NCBI GenBank assembly: GCA_016720425.1
Contig: JADKKQ010000005.1
Location: 186,001 to 250,000, forward strand
Reading direction: 5' to 3'
DNA length: 64,000 nucleotides
DNA from: Betaproteobacteria bacterium
Lineage (GTDB): Bacteria; Pseudomonadota; Gammaproteobacteria; Burkholderiales; Casimicrobiaceae
In this document: one piece after another, positions 55,181 through 63,228 of the stretch
Position numbering within the stretch: position 1 is the first letter of the stretch
Layout of the letters: every line of letters begins with the position of its first letter
Notes under the pieces: model-generated
Databases searched by the model: none
What the model saw: the letters and a program-made list of their open reading frames with translations, nothing else
What the model was told of the DNA's origin: nothing
Program-made: the position numbers and the translations under genes

Positions 55181-56782
55181 ATGAGCACGCCCAACTACGG
55201 CCCCGGCATCGAGATCACCGGCCGGATCACCCCCGAGTTCGCCACCATCCTGACGCCCGAGGCCGTCGCCTTCGCGGCCAAGCTGCAGCGCGCGTTCGGC
55301 GGGCGGCGCAACGAGTTGCTGGCGCGGCGCGCGGTGCGCCAGGCCGAGCTCGACGCCGGCAAGCTGCCCGACTTCCTGCCCGAGACGCGCGCGATCCGCG
55401 AGGGCCGCTGGACCTGCGCGCCGATCCCCGCCGACATCGTCGACCGCCGGGCCGAGATCACCGGCCCGGTCGACCGCAAGATGGTCATCAACGCGCTCAA
55501 CTCCGGCGCCAAGGTGTTCATGGCCGACTTCGAGGACGCGAACACGCCGCGCTGGGACAACAACATCCAGGGTCACATCAACCTCGGCGACGCGATCCGG
55601 CGGCGCATCGACTACACCTCGCCGGAAGGCAAGGCGTACACGCTCAACGCCAGCACCGCCGTGCTGTTCGTGCGTCCCCGCGGCTGGCACCTGCCCGAGA
55701 AGCACGTGCGGATCGACGGCGAGCCGATGTCCGGCGGCATCTTCGATTTCGCGCTCTACTTCTTCCACAACGCGAAGGAGCTGCTCGCGCGCGGCAGCGG
55801 CCCGTACTTCTACCTGCCCAAGCTGGAGAGCCACCTCGAGGCGCGGCTGTGGAACGACATCTTCGTGATGGCGCAGGACGACCTCGGCATCGCGCAGGGC
55901 TCGATCAAGGCGACGGTGCTGATCGAGACCATCCTCGCTTCGTTCGAGATGGACGAGATCCTCTACGAATTGCGCGAGCACTCCGCGGGCCTCAACTGCG
56001 GGCGCTGGGACTACATCTTCTCGTGCATCAAGAAGTTCCGGAACAACAAGGACTTCTGCCTGGCCGACCGCGCGCTGGTGACGATGACCACGCACTTCCT
56101 CAAGAGCTACGCCGAGCTGGTGATCAAGACCTGCCACAAGCGCAACATCCACGCGATGGGCGGCATGGCGGCGCAGATCCCGGTCAAGAACGACGAGGCC
56201 GCGAACGCCGAGGCCTTCGCCAAGGTGAAGGCCGACAAGGAGCGCGAGGCGACCTACGGCCACGACGGCACCTGGGTCGCGCATCCCGGCCTCGTGCCGG
56301 TCGCGCTGGAGGCCTTCGACCGCATCATGCCGACCCCCAACCAGATCGCGACCAAGAAGCGCGATGACGTGCGCGTGACCGCGGCGGACCTGGTGACCTT
56401 CGAGCCCGAGGGCCCGATCACCGAGCGCGGCCTGCGGCTCAACATCAACGTCGCGATCCAGTACATCGGCGCCTGGCTCGCGGGGCAGGGCGCGGTGCCG
56501 ATCTTCAACCTGATGGAAGACGCCGCGACCGCCGAGATCTCGCGCTCGCAGGTCTGGCAGTGGATCCGCTCGCCCAAGGGCAAGCTCGACGACGGCCGCA
56601 AGGTGACCCGGGAGATGGTCGCCGCGATGATCCCCGAGGAGATGCAGAAGATCCGGGACCTGCTGGGGCCGGCGTTCGGCGACGGCAAGTACGACGACGC
56701 GGCGGCGATCTTCGCCGACCTCGTCAACAACGACACCTTCGTCGAGTTCCTGACGCTGCCCGCATACGAGCGGATCGACTGA
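55181..56782 (+). CDS. aceB: Malate synthase A
   Basis: The 533-residue glyoxylate-cycle enzyme condenses glyoxylate with acetyl-CoA. Family marks are DRKMVINALNSGAKVFMADF, EDANTPRWDNNIQGHINL, LFVRPRGWHLPEKHVRIDGE, catalytic-region FYLPKLESHLEARLWND, GSIKATVLIETILASFEMDE and LNCGRWDYIFS, with CHKRNIHAMGGMAAQIPVK further on. The length matches the A isoform, not the G isoform. AGGACTCCCC precedes the ATG at 55181. It allows growth on C2 compounds. Isocitrate lyase is not in the window. Confidence 0.96.
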   Translation: MSTPNYGPGIEITGRITPEFATILTPEAVAFAAKLQRAFGGRRNELLARRAVRQAELDAGKLPDFLPETRAIREGRWTCAPIPADIVDRRAEITGPVDRKMVINALNSGAKVFMADFEDANTPRWDNNIQGHINLGDAIRRRIDYTSPEGKAYTLNASTAVLFVRPRGWHLPEKHVRIDGEPMSGGIFDFALYFFHNAKELLARGSGPYFYLPKLESHLEARLWNDIFVMAQDDLGIAQGSIKATVLIETILASFEMDEILYELREHSAGLNCGRWDYIFSCIKKFRNNKDFCLADRALVTMTTHFLKSYAELVIKTCHKRNIHAMGGMAAQIPVKNDEAANAEAFAKVKADKEREATYGHDGTWVAHPGLVPVALEAFDRIMPTPNQIATKKRDDVRVTAADLVTFEPEGPITERGLRLNINVAIQYIGAWLAGQGAVPIFNLMEDAATAEISRSQVWQWIRSPKGKLDDGRKVTREMVAAMIPEEMQKIRDLLGPAFGDGKYDDAAAIFADLVNNDTFVEFLTLPAYERID

Positions 56783-56790
56783 GCTCCGTC

Positions 56791-56806
56791 ACCCGGCGCG
56801 CCGGGT
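56791..56806. terminator. Palindrome between convergent aceB and MoaD-like gene
   Basis: ACCCGGCGCGCCGGGT is a perfect 16-bp palindrome in a 34-base convergent gap. It lacks a T run, so terminator function is uncertain. Confidence 0.4.
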
Positions 56807-56816
56807 CGGCGCGTCG

Positions 56817-57044
56817 TCAGCCTCCGCCGACGGGCGGGATCGCCGCCAGCTCGTCGTCCGCGGCGAGCACGCGGTCGCGATCGCGCTCCAGCTGACCGTT
56901 CACGGTGAACACCCGGACCGTCCGCGGGTCGATGTCCAGCACACGCAGCACGTCGGCGATGGTCGCGCCGACGGCCACCTCGAGCGTGCCGCCCGGCGGC
57001 GTCCTGGGCTTCAGCATCCCCATCAGCTTCAGGCGGATCTGCAT
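56817..57044 (-). CDS. MoaD/ThiS-like sulfur-carrier protein of the AOR cluster
   Basis: The 75-residue ubiquitin-fold protein begins MQIRLKLMGMLKPRTPPGGT and ends AAIPPVGGG, with the Gly-Gly end needed for thiocarboxylation. It is the last gene of the minus-strand AOR cluster, 35 bases after the FAD oxidoreductase. Such MoaD-like genes occur next to tungsten-dependent aldehyde oxidoreductase genes and probably provide a dedicated tungstopterin sulfur carrier. Confidence 0.88.
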   Translation of the reverse strand: MQIRLKLMGMLKPRTPPGGTLEVAVGATIADVLRVLDIDPRTVRVFTVNGQLERDRDRVLAADDELAAIPPVGGG

Positions 57045-57079
57045 GGCAAGGCGGGCAGGCTCCGATCGCGCTCAGCCTC

Positions 57080-58471
57080 TCAGCCCTTCGCCACGAACAC
57101 CGCGTGCGCCGCGTTGGCCGCCGTCGTCGGCGCGGCCGACCCGGAGTGAAACTGGCGTGCCTGCGCCGGCCGCCCCAGCAGCGTCGTGGCGACCAGCTTC
57201 GCCGCCGCGCCGGTGGCCACGTACGCCCGGCGGATGTCGTGCGGATGGTCCTGCAGGTACTTCCGCCACGGGCCCAGCCGGGTCGCGGTCTGCATCAGAC
57301 CCTTGACCATGCCGATGTCGGTGAGCATCCCCAGGTCGTCGGCGCGGCCGACGAAGATGGCGCCGGAGATGCGGTCGTCGCGAAAGACCAGCTTGCGATA
57401 GATGAATCCGGCGGGATGGTCGATGGTCGCCGTCTCGGCCGCCGCGTCGTCCCAGCGACCGAAGCTGGCGCCCTGCAGGCCGCCGATGTCGACGATGTTC
57501 ATCGCCAGGCTGCCGGGATAGCGGACCTCGTGACCGGCCATGTTGGCGCCGGCCACCCGGCCATGATCGACCGCCGTCGGCTGGATCGGATGGACGGCGC
57601 TCCCGGCGGCGGACAGAACCGGGCCCTGCGCCACGTCGCCGCCCGCGTAGACGTGCGGGAAATTCGTCTGCATCCGGTCGTTCACCAGGATCGCCTCGCC
57701 GGTGGCGATGCCCGAGCCGCGGACGAGGTCGAGGTTCGGCCGGATGCCGGTCGCCAGGATCACGAGGTCGGCCGCGAGCGACTGCCCGTCGGACAGGTCG
57801 ACCGCCTTCGTTCCGTCGGCCTGCGGCCGGATTCGTTGCACCGTCGCGCTGCAGTGGACCGCGACGTTCCGGGCGGCGAGCCAGCGGCGCGCGTGACCCG
57901 CGGCGGGTACGTCGAGCATCCGCGGCAGGAGCTGCGACTCGCGCTCGACCACCGTCACTTGCCATCGCCGCTTGAGCATCGCGTTGAGCACGATGATGCC
58001 GATGAAACCGGCGCCGACGAGCACCGCGCGTGGGGGTCGTCCCGCCGGCTGAAGCGACGCGGCGCACTGCAGCACGCGCTCGGTGTCGGCCAGCGACCAC
58101 AGCGGCGTGACGCCCGGCAGGTCCGCCCCCGGGATCGACGGCCGCAGCGGCGACGAGCCGGTGGCGATCAGCAGGTTGTCGAACGCGAGGTGGCTGCCGT
58201 CGCCGAGCGTCACGGTCTTGCCCTGGGGATCGACGGCGGTGGCGCGGACGCCGAACCGGGTCGCGACCTTCAGCCGCGCGAAGTAGGCCGCGTCCCCGGT
58301 GTGCGTCTGCCCCTCGCCGATGTCGCCCGCCAGCCAGTACGGCAGCGCCATGCGCGAATGCGCCGGCTCGTCGCAGACCAGCGTGATGTCCGATCGACCG
58401 CCGTCGAACTGCCGAATCGTCTCGACCGCATTGGTGGCGGCTGGTCCGCCGCCGATGATGACGTGATGCAT
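57080..58471 (-). CDS. FAD-dependent oxidoreductase subunit of the AOR complex (AorC-like)
   Basis: The 463-residue pyridine-nucleotide-disulfide-type flavoprotein has the FAD motif MHHVIIGGGPAATNAVETI, a second Rossmann motif RAVLVGAGFIGIIVLNAM for NAD(P)H, and VYAGGDVAQGPVL near the second FAD site. It is 55 bases downstream of the AOR catalytic gene. In Aromatoleum-type AOR a third FAD subunit passes electrons to NAD+; the same role fits here. The order Fe-S, W-enzyme, FAD, MoaD-like is the same as in that system, from memory. Confidence 0.9.
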   Translation of the reverse strand: MHHVIIGGGPAATNAVETIRQFDGGRSDITLVCDEPAHSRMALPYWLAGDIGEGQTHTGDAAYFARLKVATRFGVRATAVDPQGKTVTLGDGSHLAFDNLLIATGSSPLRPSIPGADLPGVTPLWSLADTERVLQCAASLQPAGRPPRAVLVGAGFIGIIVLNAMLKRRWQVTVVERESQLLPRMLDVPAAGHARRWLAARNVAVHCSATVQRIRPQADGTKAVDLSDGQSLAADLVILATGIRPNLDLVRGSGIATGEAILVNDRMQTNFPHVYAGGDVAQGPVLSAAGSAVHPIQPTAVDHGRVAGANMAGHEVRYPGSLAMNIVDIGGLQGASFGRWDDAAAETATIDHPAGFIYRKLVFRDDRISGAIFVGRADDLGMLTDIGMVKGLMQTATRLGPWRKYLQDHPHDIRRAYVATGAAAKLVATTLLGRPAQARQFHSGSAAPTTAANAAHAVFVAKG

Positions 58472-58526
58472 GATCTTTCGCCTCGACAGGTGGTGCCCGG
58501 CCGCCCGTGTCGGGCAGCCCTGCGGA

Positions 58527-60362
58527 TCAGACCGAAGCCAGGCCGAGTTCGGCCAGCTTTTCCCGCGTGGGCACGCCGGCCTCCGACCAGCCCCGTTCGC
58601 GGTAGTACACGGGAAGCATGGCGTCCAGGTTGACGACGACGCCCGCCGACGGGCCGCTCTGGTGCGCGTCCTGCAGCAGCCTTTGCGGCAGCGTGTCGTC
58701 GGCCCGGGTCAGTCCCGCCTTCAGGTTGAACAGGCGTTCGAGGTTCCCGGTGCGTTCGCCGATCCGGACCAGGTCGTCGACCGAACAGGGAATGCCGCGC
58801 ACGGCGGCGGTGCAGGGAGCGAGCGACTCGAGCGGCGCGCCCGAGCCGCCGATGAACATGCAGGTGCCCGTGTTGTCGTGCGCCGTCGTGCGGTTCTGCT
58901 CGATGACCACCCACTCGCTCTTGCCTGCCGGCGTGTGCGGATCCATGGCGCCCGAGGTTTCGACACCGGGCGTCCAGGCGCGGAGGTGGCACGCGCCCCG
59001 GTTGCAGGTGGCGAAGGCCACGCCCATCCCCTGGAAGGCGCGCGGGTCGTACGCCGGAAACTCCTGGCCCTTCACCCCCATGAACACTTCCGGATGCCGG
59101 AACTTCTCGCCCATCCGCTTCGAGCCCTCGGCGATCTCGTCGCCGAAACCCTCGCGATAAGCGGTGGCCTCGACCATCCGCAGCAGCGCCTCGGCCGAGC
59201 CGAAGCGCAGGGGCATCTCGACCTGGTCGTCGCCGATCACGCCCCGCTCGTAGAGCTCCATCGCGGCGGCCAACGAGGCGCCCATCGAGATCGGGTCCAG
59301 CCCCAGGTCGTTGCAGAGCCAGTTCGCCCGGATCACGGCGTCGAGGTCGCCGACGCCGCAGTCGGCACCGAGCGCCCAGGCGTTCTCGTATTCGGGTCCT
59401 TCGCCGGCACGCTTCCAATTGCGCGGGTGCATGTTGACCAGGTGCCGGGGCGCGTGCGGGTCCAGCCGGGTCACCCGGCCGCAGGCGATCGTGCAGGCGA
59501 AGCACGCCTTGTTGGCGACCATGCGCGTTTCCCTGATGGTCGTGCCGCTCAGGTTCTCGTAGTGCTCGAACTGCCCCGCGAGGAAGTTGCGGGTCGGCAG
59601 GCCACCGAAGGCCTGCGTCATGTCGATCGTGGCGGCCGTTCCCAGTTCGGTGAACGCCATGCGGCCCGGGTGATCCTGCATTGCGGCCCGCATCGCCCAC
59701 ACGGCCTTCATGAACGCGGCCGGTTCCGCCACCTCGACGCCCCCGGTGCCGCGGACGGCGATGGCCTTGAGGTTCTTCGAACCCATCACCGCCCCGACGC
59801 CGCTGCGCCCCGCCGCACGGTGCTTGTCGTTCATGATGCAGGCGAAACGCACGAGCTTCTCGCCGCCCGGCCCGATGCACGCCACGCGCAAGCCAGGAAT
59901 CCCCAGTTCCCGCCGCAGCCCGTCCTCGGTCGCGCCGACCGCCTGGCCCCAGTAGGCCTTTGCGTCGCGCAGCTCGACGTGATCGTTGCAGATGTAGAGG
60001 TAGACCGGCTTCGGCGCCCGCCCTTCGACGATCACCATGTCGTAGCCGGCGAAGCGCAGCTCGGGACCCCAGTGGCCGCCCGAATTCGAGGTGGTGATGG
60101 CGTGGGTCAGCGCGCCTTTGGTCACGACCATGTAACGGGCGCCGCAAGGCACCGGCGTGCCGGTCAGCGGCCCGGTGGCGAAGATCAGCCTGTTGGCGGG
60201 CGACAGCGGGTCCACCCGCGGGTCGAGCTCGGCGCAGAGGTAGCGGGCCGCCAGGCCGCGCCCGCCGAGATAGTCTCGCTGCCAGTCGGGCCGGATGTCC
60301 TCGGTCGCGATCCGGCCGCTCGTCAGATCCACTCGCAGCAACCTGCCCATGGGCCTCTGCAT
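58527..60362 (-). CDS. Tungsten-dependent aldehyde:ferredoxin oxidoreductase catalytic subunit (AorB-like)
   Basis: The 611-residue enzyme oxidises aldehydes to acids. The start at 60362 has GGGAGGAG upstream. AOR N-domain motifs include GRLLRVDLTSGRIATE, YLGGRGLAARYL, and TTSNSGGHWGPELRFAGYDM. The [4Fe-4S] ligands appear in CFACTIACGRV at about 287-297 with a later Cys, probably within NTGTCMF. The pterin regions AGEGPEYENAWALGADCG and WLCNDLGLDPISMG are intact. It is the second gene of the cluster. Confidence 0.95.
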   Translation of the reverse strand: MQRPMGRLLRVDLTSGRIATEDIRPDWQRDYLGGRGLAARYLCAELDPRVDPLSPANRLIFATGPLTGTPVPCGARYMVVTKGALTHAITTSNSGGHWGPELRFAGYDMVIVEGRAPKPVYLYICNDHVELRDAKAYWGQAVGATEDGLRRELGIPGLRVACIGPGGEKLVRFACIMNDKHRAAGRSGVGAVMGSKNLKAIAVRGTGGVEVAEPAAFMKAVWAMRAAMQDHPGRMAFTELGTAATIDMTQAFGGLPTRNFLAGQFEHYENLSGTTIRETRMVANKACFACTIACGRVTRLDPHAPRHLVNMHPRNWKRAGEGPEYENAWALGADCGVGDLDAVIRANWLCNDLGLDPISMGASLAAAMELYERGVIGDDQVEMPLRFGSAEALLRMVEATAYREGFGDEIAEGSKRMGEKFRHPEVFMGVKGQEFPAYDPRAFQGMGVAFATCNRGACHLRAWTPGVETSGAMDPHTPAGKSEWVVIEQNRTTAHDNTGTCMFIGGSGAPLESLAPCTAAVRGIPCSVDDLVRIGERTGNLERLFNLKAGLTRADDTLPQRLLQDAHQSGPSAGVVVNLDAMLPVYYRERGWSEAGVPTREKLAELGLASV

Positions 60363-60418
60363 CGTTTCGCTCCTCCCGTGTCGCGTGGCGTGCATCCGCA
60401 CCCGGTGCGACTTGCCCG

Positions 60419-60901
60419 CTACGCGTCGCCGGCGGCGACGAAATTGCGATCGACCTTCGCCCCCCAGGACGCGAACCACCGCCCGGCCTGCGGCGACTCG
60501 CCGTAGACGATCGCCTGCGTCGGGCAGGCCGTCGCGCACGCCGGCTGTCCGCCGCACAGGTCGCACTTGGCGGCCTTGCCGGATTGCGGCAGCGTGAACA
60601 CCGTGCCGAAGGGACAGGCGATCGTGCACAGGTGGCAGCCGATGCAAAGCGGGTCGACGACCCGCTTGGCGCCGGTCGCCGGATCGACGGCAATCGCATT
60701 GACCGGACAGGCATTCATGCACCACGCCTCGTCGCACTGCAGGCAGGTGATCGGGGCGTAGCTGGCCTCTTCGTCGAAGACGCTGACGCGGATCAGGCTC
60801 CGCGACGGGGCGAAGCTGCCGGTCTGGACCCACGAGCAGGCGAGCTCGCATTGCATGCAGCCCGTGCACCGGTCGGGGACAATGTCGAGCATTCGCGTCA
60901 C
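60419..60901 (-). CDS. 4Fe-4S ferredoxin-like electron transfer subunit (AorA-like)
   Basis: The GTG start at 60901 has AGGAG seven bases upstream, giving 160 residues. There are four Fe-S clusters' worth of Cys motifs: CTGCMQCELACSW, CLQCDEAWCMNACPVNAI, CIGCHLCTIACPFG and CDLCGGQPACATACPTQAI. This DMSO-reductase/HycB-like ferredoxin would link AOR to the FAD subunit. It is the first gene of the operon, with 195 bases upstream to a TTGAC-N4-GTCAA palindrome. Confidence 0.92.
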   Translation of the reverse strand: MTRMLDIVPDRCTGCMQCELACSWVQTGSFAPSRSLIRVSVFDEEASYAPITCLQCDEAWCMNACPVNAIAVDPATGAKRVVDPLCIGCHLCTIACPFGTVFTLPQSGKAAKCDLCGGQPACATACPTQAIVYGESPQAGRWFASWGAKVDRNFVAAGDA

Positions 60902-61095
60902 GGCAAGGCTCCTGTCGATCACGGTTCGGACGACCGTGCTTCCTGCGTCCTGCGAGTGCACGCGGGGGGCGGGCTGCACCGAACAGCGGCGCGGGCACCG
61001 AGGCAGTTCCGCTGCCGGCCCCAGGCCGGCGCCAACCCGATGCGTCATGGCTGCCACGCCGCGATGCCTGCGCGATTCCGGCGCGTGGCGGGGGG

Positions 61096-61109
61096 TTGAC
61101 GTGCGTCAA
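61096..61109. promoter_or_regulatory. FNR-like palindrome between the AOR cluster and hpf
   Basis: TTGACGTGCGTCAA is a perfect inverted repeat with FNR-type half-sites (TTGAC in place of TTGAT). It lies between the divergent AOR operon and hpf, 83 bases before hpf. A CRP/FNR family regulator may act here on both. Confidence 0.6.
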
Positions 61110-61191
61110 GACGAGTTTGCCGCATCGCGCTAACGTGAAGTCGGATGCGGGACTGCAATGTCGCGGGCCGCATCGAGACGGAGATCGGTCG

Positions 61192-61536
61192 ATGATCAAA
61201 CCTGTCCAGGTCGTATTCCACGGCATCGAGCATTCCGACGCGGTCGAGGCGCATGTCCGCGACAAGGTGGCCAAGCTCGAGCGCCTTCATCCCCAACTCA
61301 GTGGTTGCCGGGTGACCATCGGATTGCCGCACCAGCGTCAGCAGCAGGGCAAGCAGTTCGACGTGCACGTCGAGCTTGCCGTCCCGGGAAAGGAGTTCAT
61401 GGTGAATCGCGTGCTGGGGGAAGAGGACATGTACGCGGCGCTGCGCGATGCTTTCGACGCCGCCCGGCGGCAATTGGACGATCACGCACGCGAGCAGCGT
61501 GGCGAAGTGAAGCACCACGAGCCCAGGTCGGCCTGA
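61192..61536 (+). CDS. Ribosome hibernation promoting factor (HPF/RaiA family)
   Basis: The 114-residue protein starts MIKPVQVVFHGIEHSDAVEA and has the beta-alpha-beta fold of the S30AE/HPF family (EAHVRDKVAKLERLHPQLSG, then FDVHVELAVPGKEFMVNR). EEDMYAALRDAFDAARRQLD is the second helix region, ending in a His/Arg-rich tail. Such proteins inactivate ribosomes in stationary phase. It lies close to an FNR-like palindrome. This short form lacks the long C-terminal domain. Confidence 0.9.
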   Translation: MIKPVQVVFHGIEHSDAVEAHVRDKVAKLERLHPQLSGCRVTIGLPHQRQQQGKQFDVHVELAVPGKEFMVNRVLGEEDMYAALRDAFDAARRQLDDHAREQRGEVKHHEPRSA

Positions 61537-61638
61537 TGCCGGCGCGCGGGCGGCATCCCCGACGACGGCGTGCCGGCCCGTCGTTCCCGGGCAAGAACCA
61601 CACGTACACCGGGTCCGGTCCCGCGGCGGGATTCGATC

Positions 61639-62172
61639 ATGATGCAGCCTGAATGCTTCCTTGCCTTTGCGCCGCGGGGGGGCGGCCTGCTGTGCGCGGT
61701 GACCTACGTCGCCGACGGGGACGACGTGTGCGGTTGGTTCATCGGGCTCAAGGACTACGCCTATCCGTCGGCGTACTTCAGGATCGAACGCTTCTTTTCC
61801 GCCGACGAGAAGCGGTTCTACGCGACGGCGGGAGCGGACGTCTATGGCGGCTGGCGCTTCGACTACGCGAAAAGCGCGCCTGTCCTGGCGCCGGCGATAC
61901 CGGTGGACGATGCGCTGTGCCATCGGCTCGACAGGTTGCAGGACGTCTTCGCGGCCGAATGGCTGCGCTTCGGCGACGACCGGCGCTTCGCGGCGGAGAA
62001 GGCCGCGTACGCGGCGGACGACCTGCCCGCGGGGGAGGTGCTGGTCCAGCACGACAAGCTCACCCGCTTCGATCGCGACAAGCCGGTGTGGACCTTCTAT
62101 TCGCACGGCTTCAACGACGAGGTGCTGAATTACATGGGGCCACGCTGGCCGCTGGACTACGGCGCGGAGTGA
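61639..62172 (+). CDS. Hypothetical protein next to hpf
   Basis: The 177-residue protein begins MMQPECFLAFAPRGGGLLCA and is rich in aromatic residues (DYAYPSAYFRIERFFSADEK, DVYGGWRFDYAKSAP, YSHGFNDEVLNYMGPRWPL). It shows no membrane segment. I do not recognise the family. It lies about 100 bases after hpf on the same strand; co-regulation is possible. The start ATG at 61639 is adjacent to a second ATG at 61642. Confidence 0.7.
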   Translation: MMQPECFLAFAPRGGGLLCAVTYVADGDDVCGWFIGLKDYAYPSAYFRIERFFSADEKRFYATAGADVYGGWRFDYAKSAPVLAPAIPVDDALCHRLDRLQDVFAAEWLRFGDDRRFAAEKAAYAADDLPAGEVLVQHDKLTRFDRDKPVWTFYSHGFNDEVLNYMGPRWPLDYGAE

Positions 62173-62247
62173 GCGCGCGGCGCGAAGGCGCCCGCTTTCT
62201 TGCGGGGCGAATCGCGCGCGGGATCGTCGCCCTCGCGATGCGCCGGC

Positions 62248-63093
62248 TCAGCGCAGCAAACGCCGCACGGCCTCGGGCGGCAAAGCGGAAGCGAACCACC
62301 GGGTCGCCTCGGTGCCGAAGCGCACCGCGAGGCGCATCGCGTCGCGCATCGACGCGCCGGACGCCAGCGCGTGCACCAGGCCGGCCGCGAAGGCATCGCC
62401 GGCTCCGGTCGTGTCGACCGCCGCAACCGTCTCGGCGGGCACATCCTGCACCTCGCTCTCGGACGTTGCCTTGGCACCGGCCGCCCCCGCGGTCACCACG
62501 ACCCAGCGCACCCGCTCGCCCGCCACGCTGCGGCCCAGTGCCAGCGGATCGCGGGTCAGTTCCCGGTCCAGGTCGGACGCGGAGGCCACCAGCACCTGCG
62601 CCGGGCGCGACCCCGGATCGAGGGGCGGGACGTGGGCCACGACCAGGGCCTCCTCGGCCTTGCGCGCCAGCAGCGGTGCGAGGTCGAGGCGACGACTGCG
62701 GACGTACACCGCGTCGGCAGCTAGCGTCAGCAGGCGCTGCGGCGGCTCCGCCTGCTCGCAGCGGGCGACGTTGACGACGGTGCGTTCGCCCTGCGGGTCG
62801 ACCAGTACCAGCGACCGGGTCGTGGCCCCGTCCAGCCTGAACAGTTGCGACGTGTCCACGCCGGCCGCGTGGAGTTCCCCGACCACGGCATCCCCGACGG
62901 CGTCCCGCCCCACGGCGGTCAACAGGGTGACGTGGTGGCCGGCGGCCGCGAGCGCGACGGCCGTGTTGGCGCCGCCACCGCCGAGACGACTGCCCGCGCT
63001 GCTGCCGTTCAGATGAGCACCCGCGCGCAGCGGTGTCGACAGTCGCATTACCTCGTCGCGACCCGCCGACCCGATCACCACGATGCGTGCCAT
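62248..63093 (-). CDS. PfkB-family carbohydrate kinase (ribokinase-like)
   Basis: The 281-residue kinase starts MARIVVIGSAGRDEVMRLST. The PfkB N-terminal signature appears in AGSRLGGGGANTAVALAAAG and the C-terminal signature in DTTGAGDAFAAGLVHALASG, which has the catalytic Asp and anion-hole GAGD. The sugar lid region is in between (HLNGSSAGSRL). The substrate is not clear; ribokinase-type or nucleoside kinases are both possible. GGAAGAGAC precedes the start. The aminotransferase gene lies 135 bases upstream on the same strand. Confidence 0.9.
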   Translation of the reverse strand: MARIVVIGSAGRDEVMRLSTPLRAGAHLNGSSAGSRLGGGGANTAVALAAAGHHVTLLTAVGRDAVGDAVVGELHAAGVDTSQLFRLDGATTRSLVLVDPQGERTVVNVARCEQAEPPQRLLTLAADAVYVRSRRLDLAPLLARKAEEALVVAHVPPLDPGSRPAQVLVASASDLDRELTRDPLALGRSVAGERVRWVVVTAGAAGAKATSESEVQDVPAETVAAVDTTGAGDAFAAGLVHALASGASMRDAMRLAVRFGTEATRWFASALPPEAVRRLLR

Positions 63094-63228
63094 GTCTCTT
63101 CCCCGGTTGCCTGCCGGCGCAGCCCAGTCGTTCGAGAGTCCCGGCGAACGACGAGGCAAGCCCGCACGGCAGCGCTGCTGCAGGACCGAGGTGACGCTCC
63201 GACGGTCGCCTCGTTCAGCGACTGGCTG

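Noticed and set aside
58470..60506. A 678-codon plus-strand frame opposite the AOR gene
   Set aside because: The minus strand encodes an intact AOR with Fe-S and pterin motifs; the plus frame has no recognisable domain.
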